Source of the DNA: Parabacteroides goldsteinii
GTDB taxonomy: Bacteria; Bacteroidota; Bacteroidia; Bacteroidales; Tannerellaceae
Assembly: GCF_015550595.1 (NCBI RefSeq)
Contig: NZ_JADNBB010000005.1
Location: forward strand, 124,001-188,000
DNA length: 64,000 nt
Direction: 5' to 3'
The position numbers and the translations under genes were made by a program. Positions 36,429-45,402 of this stretch are shown one piece after another (position 1 is the stretch's first letter; each line of letters opens with the position of its first letter). The notes beneath the pieces are model-generated. The model worked only from the letters and a program-made list of their open reading frames with translations. It was not told the DNA's origin and did not search any database.

Positions 36429-38471
36429 ATGAGAAAGTTAATGGTAATTCCGTTGGTTGCTGCCGGTATGGTTGCAATGTCGGGTTGCAGTAAATCACCT
36501 GTGAAGGAAACTGCAAAAGTAGACGCCATCGATCTGGCTAATCTGGACACAACTGTAGCGCCCGGAACTGATTTTTATCAGTATGCCTGTGGTGGATGGA
36601 TAGAAAAAAATCCTCTGAAACCGGAGTATTCACGTTTTGGCACATTCGACCAACTGCGTGACAATAATCAGGAACAACTTCGTTCGCTTATCGATGAACT
36701 GGGAAGCACTCCCCAGGAGGCCGGAAGCGTGGCTCAAAAGATCGGTTCCCTGTATGAAATGGGATTGGATAGTGTGAAGCTGAACAAGGAAGGTATGGCT
36801 CCTATAAAAGATCAGCTGGAAGCCATCCAACGACTGGGAACGAAAGCCGATGTAGCCAGGATGGTTGCCGTTTTGCATAAGGAGGGGATGGCCCCGTTCT
36901 TTGCCCTTTTCGTAGATGCCGACGAAAAGAACAGTTCGATGAATATCGTACAACTCTACCAGGCGGGTATCGGCATGGGCGACCGCGATTATTATCTGCT
37001 GGATGATGAAGCGACAATGAAAATGCGTGATGCTTACAAGCAATATATCAATCACCTGTTTACGCTGACCGGAGCATCCCCCGAACAGGCAGAAGCTGCT
37101 GTAAATGCAGTAATGAAGGTTGAAACGGGTATCGCTGAAATCTCTTTCAGCCGTGAAGACCTGCGTGACAGCCAGAAGAATTACAACAAGATCAAGCTGA
37201 GTGAGTTCAAAGCCAAAAACAACCCGATCGACTGGGATGTCTATTTTGAAAGCATGGGTCTGATGGAAATCGAATACCTGGATGCCAAACAACTTCCGTT
37301 CTATGACGCATTGGGAGAGTTTATGAAAAATGTTTCTATCGACGAACAGAAATATTACCTTGCATTTAACCTGCTCGATGCCGCTGCTCCTTACCTGAGT
37401 GACGACTTTGTAGCGACGCAATTTGACTTCTACGGAAAGACAATGTCCGGAAAACAAGAACAACAGCCTCGCTGGAAACGTTCCCTGTCTACTGTGAACG
37501 GTGCTTTGGGAGAAGCTGTCGGCCAGATGTATGTGGCTAAATATTTCCCGGCTTCTTCGAAGGAAAAGATGCTGACACTGGTAGGTAATTTGCAGAAAGC
37601 GTTATCCGAACGTATCGCCGGCCTTGAATGGATGAGCGAAGCAACGAAGGCAAAGGCGCAGGAAAAACTTTCTGCCTTTATCGTAAAGATCGGTTATCCT
37701 GATAAATGGCGCGATTATAGTGCACTGGAAATCAAAGACGATTCTTACTGGGCAAACGTATGCCGCTCGAATATCTTCGAGATGGACTATATGCTGGCAC
37801 AGGCCGGAAAACCGGTCGACCGCTCTCGTTGGGGAATGACTCCGCAGACAGTGAATGCCTATTATAACCCTACGACAAACGAGATCTGTTTCCCCGCTGC
37901 CATTTTGCAACCTCCTTTCTTCAACCCGGATGCAGACGATGCAGTAAACTATGGAGCTATCGGTGTCGTGATCGGTCATGAAATGACTCACGGTTTCGAC
38001 GACCAGGGACGTAACTATGATAAAGACGGTAACCTGAGCGATTGGTGGACTCCGGAAGACGCTGCTCTTTTCACTGAACGTGCCGACCGCTTGGTTCAGC
38101 AGTACGACGATATCATCGTAGTAGACAGCGTACATGCCAACGGACGTTACACATTGGGTGAAAACATTGCCGACCAGGGCGGTTTGCTGGTATCTCACTT
38201 GGCTTACCTCAATTCGTTGAACGGAAAAACACCGGCTCCGATAGACGGTTTCACTAACGAACAACGTTTCTACCTCGGATATGCAACCCTTTGGGGACAG
38301 AACATCCGTCCGGAAGAAATCCTGCGCCTGACAAAGATCGACCCGCATTCATTGGGTAAATGGCGTGTCAATGCCGCCCTCCGCAATATCGACACATTCT
38401 ATACCGCTTTCGATATCAAAGAAGGCGATCCGATGTACATGATGCCTGCCGACCGGGTGGTGATTTGGTAA
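36429..38471 (+). CDS. pepO: M13 (neprilysin/PepO) family metallopeptidase
   Basis: A 680-residue lipoprotein (lipobox AMSGC, Cys 20). The N-terminal M13 domain starts with DTTVAPGTDFYQYACGGWIEKN. The catalytic half has the zinc motif HEMTH (His 517, Glu 518, His 521), the third ligand in ENIADQGG, and NAYYNPTTNEICFPAAILQPPFF, all standard for the family. Full length. M13 enzymes cut short peptides on the amino side of hydrophobic residues; in Bacteroidales they are probably envelope oligopeptidases. It has its own promoter and a hairpin terminator. Confidence 0.92.
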   Translation: MRKLMVIPLVAAGMVAMSGCSKSPVKETAKVDAIDLANLDTTVAPGTDFYQYACGGWIEKNPLKPEYSRFGTFDQLRDNNQEQLRSLIDELGSTPQEAGSVAQKIGSLYEMGLDSVKLNKEGMAPIKDQLEAIQRLGTKADVARMVAVLHKEGMAPFFALFVDADEKNSSMNIVQLYQAGIGMGDRDYYLLDDEATMKMRDAYKQYINHLFTLTGASPEQAEAAVNAVMKVETGIAEISFSREDLRDSQKNYNKIKLSEFKAKNNPIDWDVYFESMGLMEIEYLDAKQLPFYDALGEFMKNVSIDEQKYYLAFNLLDAAAPYLSDDFVATQFDFYGKTMSGKQEQQPRWKRSLSTVNGALGEAVGQMYVAKYFPASSKEKMLTLVGNLQKALSERIAGLEWMSEATKAKAQEKLSAFIVKIGYPDKWRDYSALEIKDDSYWANVCRSNIFEMDYMLAQAGKPVDRSRWGMTPQTVNAYYNPTTNEICFPAAILQPPFFNPDADDAVNYGAIGVVIGHEMTHGFDDQGRNYDKDGNLSDWWTPEDAALFTERADRLVQQYDDIIVVDSVHANGRYTLGENIADQGGLLVSHLAYLNSLNGKTPAPIDGFTNEQRFYLGYATLWGQNIRPEEILRLTKIDPHSLGKWRVNAALRNIDTFYTAFDIKEGDPMYMMPADRVVIW

Positions 38472-38498
38472 TACAGGAATACAGATAGTATAATGTAT

Positions 38499-38536
38499 AA
38501 AGCGGGATAGTCGTTACGATTATCCCGCTTTTTTAT
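38499..38536. terminator. Bidirectional terminator between convergent genes
   Basis: AAGCGGGATA pairs with TATCCCGCTT around an 11-nt loop, with a T-run on the + side and an A-rich left flank. Confidence 0.85.
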
Positions 38537-38551
38537 ACCTGAAATAGTTGT

Positions 38552-39847
38552 TCAGGCAAATATAAATTTTAAAAGGAACAGGGCAGCCAGTATATACATG
38601 GTAATACTTATATCCCTATGTTTACCACAGAACATCTTGACCAGTACATAGCAAAGTAATCCCAGTACCATCCCGTCTGCGATAGAGTAGGTGAGTACCA
38701 TCATGATAATGGTAATGAAAGCCGGGAGTGCTTCGGATATATCATCCATGTCGATCTTTGATACCGAGTCCATCATAAACACCCCGACAAGCACTAAAGC
38801 CCCGCTTGTTGCCGCACTGGGAATAAGCAGGAACAACGGAGCAAAGAACAAAGCCAGGATAAACAGCAGTCCTGTTACCAGGGAAGTAAAGCCGGAACGC
38901 CCTCCTTCAGCAATGCCCGAAGCACTTTCCACATACGTGGTAATGGTCGAGCTGCCCATCATCGCCCCGATCGTAGTACCTATCGCGTCAGACATCATCG
39001 CCTCTTTCACATGCGGAATATGCCCGTCTTTCCCCATGATACCGGTTTTGGAGGCCAAGCCCACCAGTGTCCCTACCGTATCGAATATATTCATAAATAA
39101 TAAGGTGAAAATCACGACTGCCATATCCAAAGTAAAGAACTCGGTGAAATCGAATTTGCAGAAAGTCGGCTCTATCGAATGAGGCATGGAGACTGGAAGA
39201 AAACCTTCCGGTATTTCCGTTACTCCCAGCGGTATCCCGGCCAACGTACAAATCAGGATACTGTAAAATAAAGCACCCTTCACCTTCTTTACAACCAGGA
39301 TTCCGCTCAGTAGGATACCCGCCATTGCCAGGACGGAAGACGGCGTGAACTCCCCGAACATAACGAACGTTGCCGGGTTCGGGGCAATGATCCCAGCGTT
39401 TTTTAACCCAATGAAAGCGATAAACATACCGATCCCGGCCGAGATGGCATATCGCAGGTTCATCGGGATGCTGTTGAGAATAATCTCCCGGATGTTCAGG
39501 AAAGTGATCAGGATAAATATCACCCCTTCGACAAACATTGCCGTCATTGCTGTTTGCCAGGAGTACCCCATTCCCTGCACCAGGGTAAAAGCGAAAAAGG
39601 CATTTAACGCCATACTCGGTGCTTGGGCAAACGGAAGTTTGGCCATAAATGCCAGCAAAAAAGTCGCAATAGCGGAAGCCAGTGCCGTTGCTGTGAAGAC
39701 AGCCCCCTTGTCCATTCCGGTAGTGCCCAGGATAGAAGGGTTGACGGCTAGTATATAACTCATTGTCAGGAAGGTCGTTATTCCTGCGATCACTTCCGTT
39801 CGGATTGTCATGGTCTGTTTGTCAAACCCCAATAGTTTTTGTATCAT
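38552..39847 (-). CDS. NCS2 family purine permease (AzgA type)
   Basis: A 431-residue inner-membrane transporter with about 12-14 helices. Typical motifs are EVIAGITTFLTMSYILAVNP at the N-terminus, APSMALNAFFAFTL, SSTITTYVESASGIAEGGRSG and NIFDTVGTLVGLASKTG. AzgA-type members import adenine, guanine or hypoxanthine with protons. It lies 10 bp downstream of the DUF5020 gene and shares its promoter, forming a two-gene unit that would move purines across both membranes. Confidence 0.9.
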   Translation of the reverse strand: MIQKLLGFDKQTMTIRTEVIAGITTFLTMSYILAVNPSILGTTGMDKGAVFTATALASAIATFLLAFMAKLPFAQAPSMALNAFFAFTLVQGMGYSWQTAMTAMFVEGVIFILITFLNIREIILNSIPMNLRYAISAGIGMFIAFIGLKNAGIIAPNPATFVMFGEFTPSSVLAMAGILLSGILVVKKVKGALFYSILICTLAGIPLGVTEIPEGFLPVSMPHSIEPTFCKFDFTEFFTLDMAVVIFTLLFMNIFDTVGTLVGLASKTGIMGKDGHIPHVKEAMMSDAIGTTIGAMMGSSTITTYVESASGIAEGGRSGFTSLVTGLLFILALFFAPLFLLIPSAATSGALVLVGVFMMDSVSKIDMDDISEALPAFITIIMMVLTYSIADGMVLGLLCYVLVKMFCGKHRDISITMYILAALFLLKFIFA

Positions 39848-39857
39848 ATATTTTGGA

Positions 39858-40562
39858 TTAATCGAATGTCCACTTTATTGCCAGCGTCGGAATGGTATAA
39901 AAACCGTTGCGGCCACCGAAGTTATGACTCAGTTCCACTTCACTTCCGACACTCAGCTTGAACTTATCATCAACACCTTTCAGCTTGTTTAAATTCACCC
40001 ATATCTGTGGTTCGGAAAGGAAAATGAAGTTCCCGTGATCGTTTTTCTCCCGCCACCAGTCGGCAAACCCGCTGAATGTGCACAATCCGTTTTTAGCAAA
40101 ATGAATATACCAGGTACCTGTCAATTGGAAATTGTTCGGGCTGCGGTGTTTCTGGATATATTTGTACATGGGAGTAAAAGTAAATCCTTTGGAGAAGTCC
40201 TTATTATTATATGTATAGGTGAAACCACCGAGGTAAGCGTTATTATAAGAAGCCCCCTTCATCAGTCCCCCGTTATATTCTATATGTATGGAGAAGGGTG
40301 GTTGCCAGAATTTCAGTTCACGGGCGATTTCCCAATAGGCCGAAGCGACGCCCTCTTTTTTATAATCCATATCTACAAAGAAGTAAGTGCTTCCCCATTT
40401 ATCGACCCTGAACATTTCGACGGTAGAGGTCAGAGCCGGACGGCCGTCGAGGTCTTTGTCATAAAGAGCTCCGCCAAAATCATAATGTAACTGGATATTT
40501 TGCGCTTTCCCGCATAGAGTAGTGGCCAGTAGGATAATGGCCAGAGTAAAGATCTTTTTCAT
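39858..40562 (-). CDS. DUF5020, Tsx-like outer-membrane channel
   Basis: A 234-residue protein with a signal peptide (residues 1-20, LCGKAQ) and a barrel-like alternation of aromatic and polar residues (YFFVDMDYKKEGVASAYWEIARELKFW, FKLSVGSEVELSHNFG) ending in WTFD. DUF5020 resembles the nucleoside channel Tsx. Its place 10 bp before a purine permease gene supports an outer-membrane nucleoside or nucleobase channel. A -7 box TATCTTTG is at 40600-40607 on the minus strand. Channel function is inferred. Confidence 0.75.
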   Translation of the reverse strand: MKKIFTLAIILLATTLCGKAQNIQLHYDFGGALYDKDLDGRPALTSTVEMFRVDKWGSTYFFVDMDYKKEGVASAYWEIARELKFWQPPFSIHIEYNGGLMKGASYNNAYLGGFTYTYNNKDFSKGFTFTPMYKYIQKHRSPNNFQLTGTWYIHFAKNGLCTFSGFADWWREKNDHGNFIFLSEPQIWVNLNKLKGVDDKFKLSVGSEVELSHNFGGRNGFYTIPTLAIKWTFD

Positions 40563-40599
40563 ACCGATCGTTTCATATGGTTTATTGTTAGGAAAGCCG

Positions 40600-40607
40600 C
40601 AAAGATA
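40600..40607 (-). promoter_or_regulatory. -7 box for the DUF5020/permease operon
   Basis: TATCTTTG on the minus strand, 38 bp before the start codon, overlapping the terminator of the exchanger gene upstream. Confidence 0.6.
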
Positions 40608-40642
40608 TAAAAAAAGCAGGACTTCCCAGAAGGTCCTGCCTT
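40605..40642 (-). terminator. Terminator of the Na/Ca exchanger gene
   Basis: GCAGGAC (40616-40622) pairs with GTCCTGC (40633-40639); on the minus strand seven T follow. Confidence 0.75.
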
Positions 40643-40650
40643 GTATTATC

Positions 40651-41598
40651 TTATATCAAATCACGTAGTAACCATGCCAGGTAACACAGGTAGATAACAA
40701 GTAAGACCCACCCTTCGGCCCGCGATATCTTTTGTCCGGTTTTTACAACCGGCAATAGGATCACTGTTAGACCGAGCATGACCAGCAGGTCGATATAGTT
40801 TACGTTTTTGGCTACGATCGGATTGATTATCGAACTTGTTCCCGCTATTGCAAGGATATTGAACAAATTCGACCCTACGATATTACCGATCGCAATATCC
40901 TGGTTTTTCTTCAGGGCGGCAACGACAGAGGTGGCCAATTCCGGCAGGCTTGTCCCTGCGGCAACCAACGTAAGGCCGATAACAGCCTCGCTAACTCCCA
41001 GTTCCTGTGCTATCGATACGGCATTGTCGACCATTAAATGAGAAGCAAAGATAAGGATTACCAGTCCGCCGAGGATATACAACACATCCTTATACCAGGG
41101 ATCAGGTTGTTTTTCCAGTTCACCTTTGTTTTCTTCCACCTTTTTCTCATACTTGCGCGAGTAATAGAGGCTAAAAGCCGTATAAATAATGATACCGGCA
41201 AGGAATAGAGATCCTTCCAGGCGGTTTAAAGTGCCGTTCCAGAAAAGAACAGTAAGTAAAACGGTCGACAGGATTAAAAGAGGAATATCTATTCTGGTCA
41301 ATTGGCGTTTGGCTTGCAGAGGATGGATGATGGCAGAGATACCGAGAATGACGGCGATATTGAATATGTTCGACCCCACAATATTACCGATGGCAATATC
41401 TCCCTGTCCGGTTAAAGAGGCGTTAATACTGACAACCAGTTCCGGAGCACTGGTACCGAATGCTACAATGGTAAGCCCTATGACCAGATTCGATACATTT
41501 GCTTTTAGGGCGATCTCCGCACTTCCCCTTACTAACCAGCCTGCCCCGATATAAAGGGCAAACAATGAAAGAACTAATAATGTTACACTTGTTATCAT
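40651..41598 (-). CDS. Calcium/sodium antiporter, YrbG type
   Basis: A 315-residue inner-membrane protein with about 10 helices. The two CaCA-family alpha repeats are visible as AFGTSAPELVVSINASLTG with GNIVGSNIFN and AAGTSLPELATSVVAAL with GNIVGSNLFN. It exchanges Na+ or H+ for Ca2+. The minus-strand sequence TAAATTTG-CAGCC-ATG puts a perfect -7 box five bases from the start codon, so the transcript may be leaderless. Confidence 0.9.
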   Translation of the reverse strand: MITSVTLLVLSLFALYIGAGWLVRGSAEIALKANVSNLVIGLTIVAFGTSAPELVVSINASLTGQGDIAIGNIVGSNIFNIAVILGISAIIHPLQAKRQLTRIDIPLLILSTVLLTVLFWNGTLNRLEGSLFLAGIIIYTAFSLYYSRKYEKKVEENKGELEKQPDPWYKDVLYILGGLVILIFASHLMVDNAVSIAQELGVSEAVIGLTLVAAGTSLPELATSVVAALKKNQDIAIGNIVGSNLFNILAIAGTSSIINPIVAKNVNYIDLLVMLGLTVILLPVVKTGQKISRAEGWVLLVIYLCYLAWLLRDLI

Positions 41599-41603
41599 GG
41601 CTG

Positions 41604-41611
41604 CAAATTTA
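41604..41611 (-). promoter_or_regulatory. -7 box abutting the exchanger start codon
   Basis: TAAATTTG on the minus strand with only five bases before the ATG; it would start transcription at or next to the A of ATG. Confidence 0.5.
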
Positions 41612-41803
41612 CTAATCTTTTTATTACAATGTCCGGCTTCCTGCTGCCCGACAATCGTGAGATTGCCGTAGCCAAGTAAACAGCAAGTTATTTTTTAGGC
41701 AGAAAAACGTACCTCGGATAACCCCAGGAATCGCTCCGGAGTAACAACAGGAAGCATATCAGACATTTCAGTTAGGGTTGTTAGGAATATTCGTATTAGT
41801 GAT

Positions 41804-42010
41804 TTAATATTCGTATTCTTCTTTTGGCTGTTTAGCATCTATACGCATCTGTATACCGCGCAGCACAACCATAATAACTGTAATCAGTCCGAGAATCCCC
41901 ATTGTTACATCCTTTGCAACAATATTCTCAAAATCCGTAGTACCGATCAGTACTAAAATGATAAACGACAACATCATGGTTGCATCTACTAAATCTTTAT
42001 TTATCTTCAT
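41804..42010 (-). CDS. Small two-helix membrane protein
   Basis: A 68-residue protein with two predicted membrane segments (about 11-24 and 38-52) and a charged C-terminus (KQPKEEYEY). I do not recognise a family. It lies 41 bp downstream of another small membrane protein gene of similar size on the same strand, so both are probably one transcript. The composition is protein-like and there is no competing frame. Confidence 0.55.
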   Translation of the reverse strand: MKINKDLVDATMMLSFIILVLIGTTDFENIVAKDVTMGILGLITVIMVVLRGIQMRIDAKQPKEEYEY

Positions 42011-42051
42011 TTTATTAACTTTTTAATTATGATTATTGTTCAAATTAGGTA

Positions 42052-42264
42052 TTATTCTTTTTCGTCGATAGCGGCTTCTTCCGTAGAACCCGAGCCGCTC
42101 AGTCCCTTCATTATACCATATAATCCATAACCCAGAGCTCCCATTACAACGAGCAACTTCAGATAATCGTTAGGTATAATCGAGCTACAAGCCAATACAC
42201 AACCAACAATAGTTATAATAACAGAAAGATAAATACGACTCTTATTTGATTTTTTAGTTGACAT
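42052..42264 (-). CDS. Small two-helix membrane protein
   Basis: A 70-residue protein with a basic N-terminus (MSTKKSNKSR), two predicted membrane segments (about 11-28 and 36-53) and an acidic tail. It is not recognised. It precedes the other small membrane protein gene on the same strand; the similar topology suggests they work together or are distant duplicates. No promoter box was found. Confidence 0.55.
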   Translation of the reverse strand: MSTKKSNKSRIYLSVIITIVGCVLACSSIIPNDYLKLLVVMGALGYGLYGIMKGLSGSGSTEEAAIDEKE

Positions 42265-42342
42265 AATACTTTGATTTTTAAATGGATAAATATAAAATTG
42301 CTTTTTCGGACTGTTTCGTAGTAGCCGATAGTAACTCTCTAT

Positions 42343-42372
42343 CCCCTCTTGAGAGGGGGCAGGGGGTGTGTG
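42343..42372 (+). repeat. Dispersed CCCCTC...GGGGTGTGT repeat, copy 1
   Basis: A palindromic CCCCTCTTGAGAGGGG head followed by GCAGGGGGTGTGTG. Near-identical copies lie at 45159, 45325 (inverted) and 50233, all in or next to intergenic sequence of the accessory region. Confidence 0.75.
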
Positions 42373-42444
42373 AAATTACGTTACTCCCGTCGCTCTATAA
42401 GCCGAACGGTCTAAATACGATTAGACGGAGTTATCCCATAAAAA

Positions 42445-42843
42445 TCAAATAATAAGCTTCCGCAGGACAAACACATGTTGTGCCATACGGCAAAGAAGAG
42501 TGGAAAGATTTATGGTTTGACATTCTGATACATCTAGTGAGATTTTGCGTAACGTATTCATTTCTTTCAGGCGGATATCCTGAAGAACCTTTTCTGCTAT
42601 TTTCAGCGTACGCAAATTTAATGTATTATTAGTCGATTGAACCGTTCTGCGTGCAGTGAGTCCATTGCTTCCCTTCAAGTCCGTACTTAACACGGTCAGG
42701 AAGTATTGCATATCCGCAGAACCTTTTTCCTTCATAATAGCCTCCTTTTTCAACACAACGATATCGTTGCTCTCTGTCTCCTCCTGAGGAGAAAAAAGCA
42801 AAATGCCGAAAAGCAGAGTCAGTATGAACAAAATATTTTTCAT
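42445..42843 (-). CDS. Hypothetical secreted protein
   Basis: A 132-residue protein with a signal-like N-terminus (MKNILFILTLLFGILLF) and a helical, Leu/Arg/Thr-rich mature part. No family is recognised. The minus-strand context TATCTTTG-CGGC-ATG places a perfect -7 box four bases from the start codon, suggesting a leaderless transcript. It is divergent from menA. Confidence 0.55.
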   Translation of the reverse strand: MKNILFILTLLFGILLFSPQEETESNDIVVLKKEAIMKEKGSADMQYFLTVLSTDLKGSNGLTARRTVQSTNNTLNLRTLKIAEKVLQDIRLKEMNTLRKISLDVSECQTINLSTLLCRMAQHVFVLRKLII

Positions 42844-42847
42844 GCCG

Positions 42848-42855
42848 CAAAGATA
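42848..42855 (-). promoter_or_regulatory. -7 box abutting a start codon
   Basis: TATCTTTG on the minus strand, four bases before the ATG of the hypothetical secreted protein. Confidence 0.5.
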
Positions 42856-42899
42856 TACGAATTCTTATGAAAAAAACAAATGATTGTGCTTTTTGTTTA

Positions 42900-42907
42900 T
42901 ACTTTTG
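42900..42907 (+). promoter_or_regulatory. -7 box for menA
   Basis: TACTTTTG, 24 bp before the ATG at 42932. It supports that start over an in-frame ATG at 42884, which would lie upstream of the promoter. Confidence 0.6.
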
Positions 42908-42931
42908 TCCGTTAATTGTGAACGCGAAGAA

Positions 42932-43831
42932 ATGAAAGAAGAGAAGAACCTTTTGAAATCATGGTTGGAAGCCGCCCGCCCCAAGACGCTGCCGGCATCA
43001 TTGAGTCCGGTGTTATTAGCTTGTGTTTTAGCCTGGTGTGAAGGCGTATTTAGGTTAATACCCGCTATTTTGTGTTTTGGAGTCGCTTTGCTGGCACAAA
43101 TAGCCAGTAATTTTGCCAACGATTACTTTGATTTTAAGAAAGGAGCCGACAAGGAAGACCGTCTGGGGCCGGAACGGGCAGTAGCCCAGGGATGGATTAC
43201 CCCCAAGGCTATGTTGCAGGCTACCTTCCTTACATTAGCTCTGTCGTGCCTGTGTGGCTGCATGCTTCTGTTCTATGCCGGCTGGGAACTGATACCCGTC
43301 GGGATCGCTATCGCCCTTTGCGTATTGGCTTATTCTGCCGGACCCTTTCCATTGGCTTATAACGGGTTGGGGGATGTCTGCGTGGTGTTGTTCTATGGCA
43401 TTATCCCGGTATGCTTCACCTATTATGTGCAGGCGCTCTCATTCTCGACCCTGTCCTTTCTACTGTCCTTGTCGGTCGGATTACTTTCTACGAATATCCT
43501 GGTCGTGAATAATTACCGCGACTATGTACAAGATAAAGCCGCACATAAACGGACTACGATCGTGCTTTTCGGTCGTGGCTTCGGTCGTATCTTCTACCTG
43601 TTGAACGGTGTTGTTGCGCTTTTGCTCGCCATGCCCCTGATATTCGATGCCCCTTGGTGGATACTGTTTCTTTTCGGAGCTTTTTTCACCCTCTTTTATA
43701 CTACTTGGCGCGAACTTTACCGCTTTGAAGGCCGCGAACTCAACCGGACACTGGCCCATACCGCCCGCAATGTCTTTTTCTTCACCCTCTTATTGTCTGT
43801 ACTGCTAATCGCATTAACGACAGGTTTATAG
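42932..43831 (+). CDS. menA: 1,4-dihydroxy-2-naphthoate polyprenyltransferase
   Basis: A 299-residue inner-membrane UbiA-family prenyltransferase that attaches the isoprenoid chain in menaquinone synthesis. The N-terminal WLEAARPKTLPASLSPVLLA and the Asp-rich site NFANDYFDFKKGADKEDR are diagnostic for MenA; a second Asp motif is NNYRDYVQDKAAHKRTT. About nine membrane segments. Start chosen from the promoter position. It is followed directly by the disrupted recombinase gene. Confidence 0.9.
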   Translation: MKEEKNLLKSWLEAARPKTLPASLSPVLLACVLAWCEGVFRLIPAILCFGVALLAQIASNFANDYFDFKKGADKEDRLGPERAVAQGWITPKAMLQATFLTLALSCLCGCMLLFYAGWELIPVGIAIALCVLAYSAGPFPLAYNGLGDVCVVLFYGIIPVCFTYYVQALSFSTLSFLLSLSVGLLSTNILVVNNYRDYVQDKAAHKRTTIVLFGRGFGRIFYLLNGVVALLLAMPLIFDAPWWILFLFGAFFTLFYTTWRELYRFEGRELNRTLAHTARNVFFFTLLLSVLLIALTTGL

Positions 43832-43849
43832 CTGCAACTTCCTGTGTCG

Positions 43850-43857
43850 TATATTTG
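43850..43857 (+). promoter_or_regulatory. -7 box for the recombinase gene
   Basis: TATATTTG, 27 bp before the ATG; the promoter looks intact although the gene is frameshifted. Confidence 0.55.
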
Positions 43858-43884
43858 TTCATTTGAATCATTAAATGAATAAGT

Positions 43885-44800
43885 ATGACACAGAATGTTT
43901 TCGATTACATGACAACGTTGGTCGTTCGTAAACGAAAGGCCGGCAAGGAAAGTACAGCCGATCTTTACCGGGCCGTATGCAACCGCCTGCACTCTTTTAT
44001 GCAAGGGAAAACCTTGTATTTTAGAGGGATTACCGGAGAATTGGTCAATGAATTTGCCGGGTGGCTGCGTAGCGGAGGACTTGCCGTGAATACCGTCAAC
44101 AGCTACCTGAGCAGCCTGCGTGCCATCTACCATGCCGCCCTGCGCGAAGAGTTGTTTAAGACGGATAGAGACCCGTTCTTCAACCTGCATCTGCGGCGGG
44201 AAGAGACGCCGAAACGGGCACTTAAAGCCGATGTTATCCATGAAATGATGCAGGTCGACCTGTCCGGATCGTTGCCCCCACCGCTTTGCCCTCGATCTTT
44301 TTATCTTTTCTTTCCTCGCCTGCGGTATGCCTTTTATCGACCTCGCTTACCTGACACGTAAGAACATCGTGGGAAATGAAATCGTCTACCACCGGCATAA
44401 GACGGGAACACTGGTACGGGTAGGCATAACCGGAGCGATGCGTATATTATTGGCGAGGTACGAGCGAAAAGGCTCGAACTATCTGTTCCCCATCCTGAAA
44501 GAAGGGAAAGATTCGCATTCTGCCTATAAGGCGGCTTTGTTTACCTACAATACATTGTTGAAAGAGATTGGCGAACTGCTTCACCTGCCTGGAAAACTCA
44601 CTTCGTATGTGGCGCGCCATTCGTGGGCAACGGAAGCTCTCCGGCAAAATACCCCGGTGGCTGTCATCTGCCAGGCATTGGGGCATACATCTGAGAAGAC
44701 AACCCGTATCTATCTGGACCAACTTGACCAGTCAACGTTGAATGAGGCAAATGAAAAGATTACGAAAGAAATTAGTGAACTGGTTCTGAGAAGTGCCTGA
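43885..44800 (+). pseudogene. Tyrosine recombinase, frameshifted in a C5 run
   Basis: Two overlapping frames together encode one Bacteroides-type tyrosine recombinase of about 305 residues. Frame 1 gives the SAM-like N-terminal domain (VNTVNSYLSSLRAIYHAALRE); frame 2 gives the catalytic domain (DLFIFSFLACGMPFIDLAYL, ARHSWATEAL, LGHTSEKTTRIYLDQL). The switch falls at CCCCC, 44275-44279; removing one C restores a continuous reading. The HxxR and H/Tyr motifs are present, but the usual catalytic Arg before GM appears as Cys (ACGMPF instead of the common RGM). It could be a decayed gene, a phase-variable homopolymer or a sequencing error. Confidence 0.8.
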
Positions 44801-45158
44801 GATACCTTATTTACGAAATAAGGTTTGTCGGTGGTCGTATTATTCTTAAAGTTCAAGCAAAGATTGTTTATCAAAGCGTCTTGTGAGGACAAAGATAAAG
44901 AATAAAACTTAAGAATGCTCAAATATTATCTCTTTTCTGGGATATGAATTTATCCCGGCTTATTTGTCATGCCCTTATATGATGTAGCTATAACCTTTTT
45001 TATAGTTTAAACAGGTTGTTTTGCTAAAATATATTAACGGAGGTGAATTTTGAATATACCGCTCCGGGATGCCAGTGGAATTAACATCCTTTTAGGAATT
45101 ACTTGGATAAAATGTAGCCTTATATTGGCTGTTTAGTGCATCTGAGAGTATCTAAACT

Positions 45159-45187
45159 CCCCTCTTGAGAGGGGGTAGGGGGTGTGT
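45159..45187 (+). repeat. Dispersed CCCCTC repeat, copy 2
   Basis: 28 of 29 bases match copy 1; it forms an inverted pair with copy 3 about 137 bp away. Confidence 0.75.
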
Positions 45188-45324
45188 CACCTGCTTACCG
45201 TCATGACAGACTTAATCTATCCAACTATCCTGATTACTGTCTTTTGACTTAGTATGAAATAGCAATCAAGGCCATTGTATAACAGTGGTTTAGGAATCTT
45301 CTTTGTCTTCCGGGTATGAATATA

Positions 45325-45353
45325 ACACACCCCCTGCCCCCTCTCAAGAGGGG
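45325..45353 (-). repeat. Dispersed CCCCTC repeat, copy 3 (inverted)
   Basis: Minus-strand copy identical to copy 1 over the 29-bp core. Confidence 0.75.
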
Positions 45354-45402
45354 AAAGGTTACTCCCGACACTATAAAAAAATAGGATATAGTTCCTGCTT
45401 TC

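Noticed and set aside
36630-38348. Long antisense frames opposite the M13 peptidase
   Set aside because: They cover an unmistakable full-length gene and have shadow-like composition with no promoter or motif.
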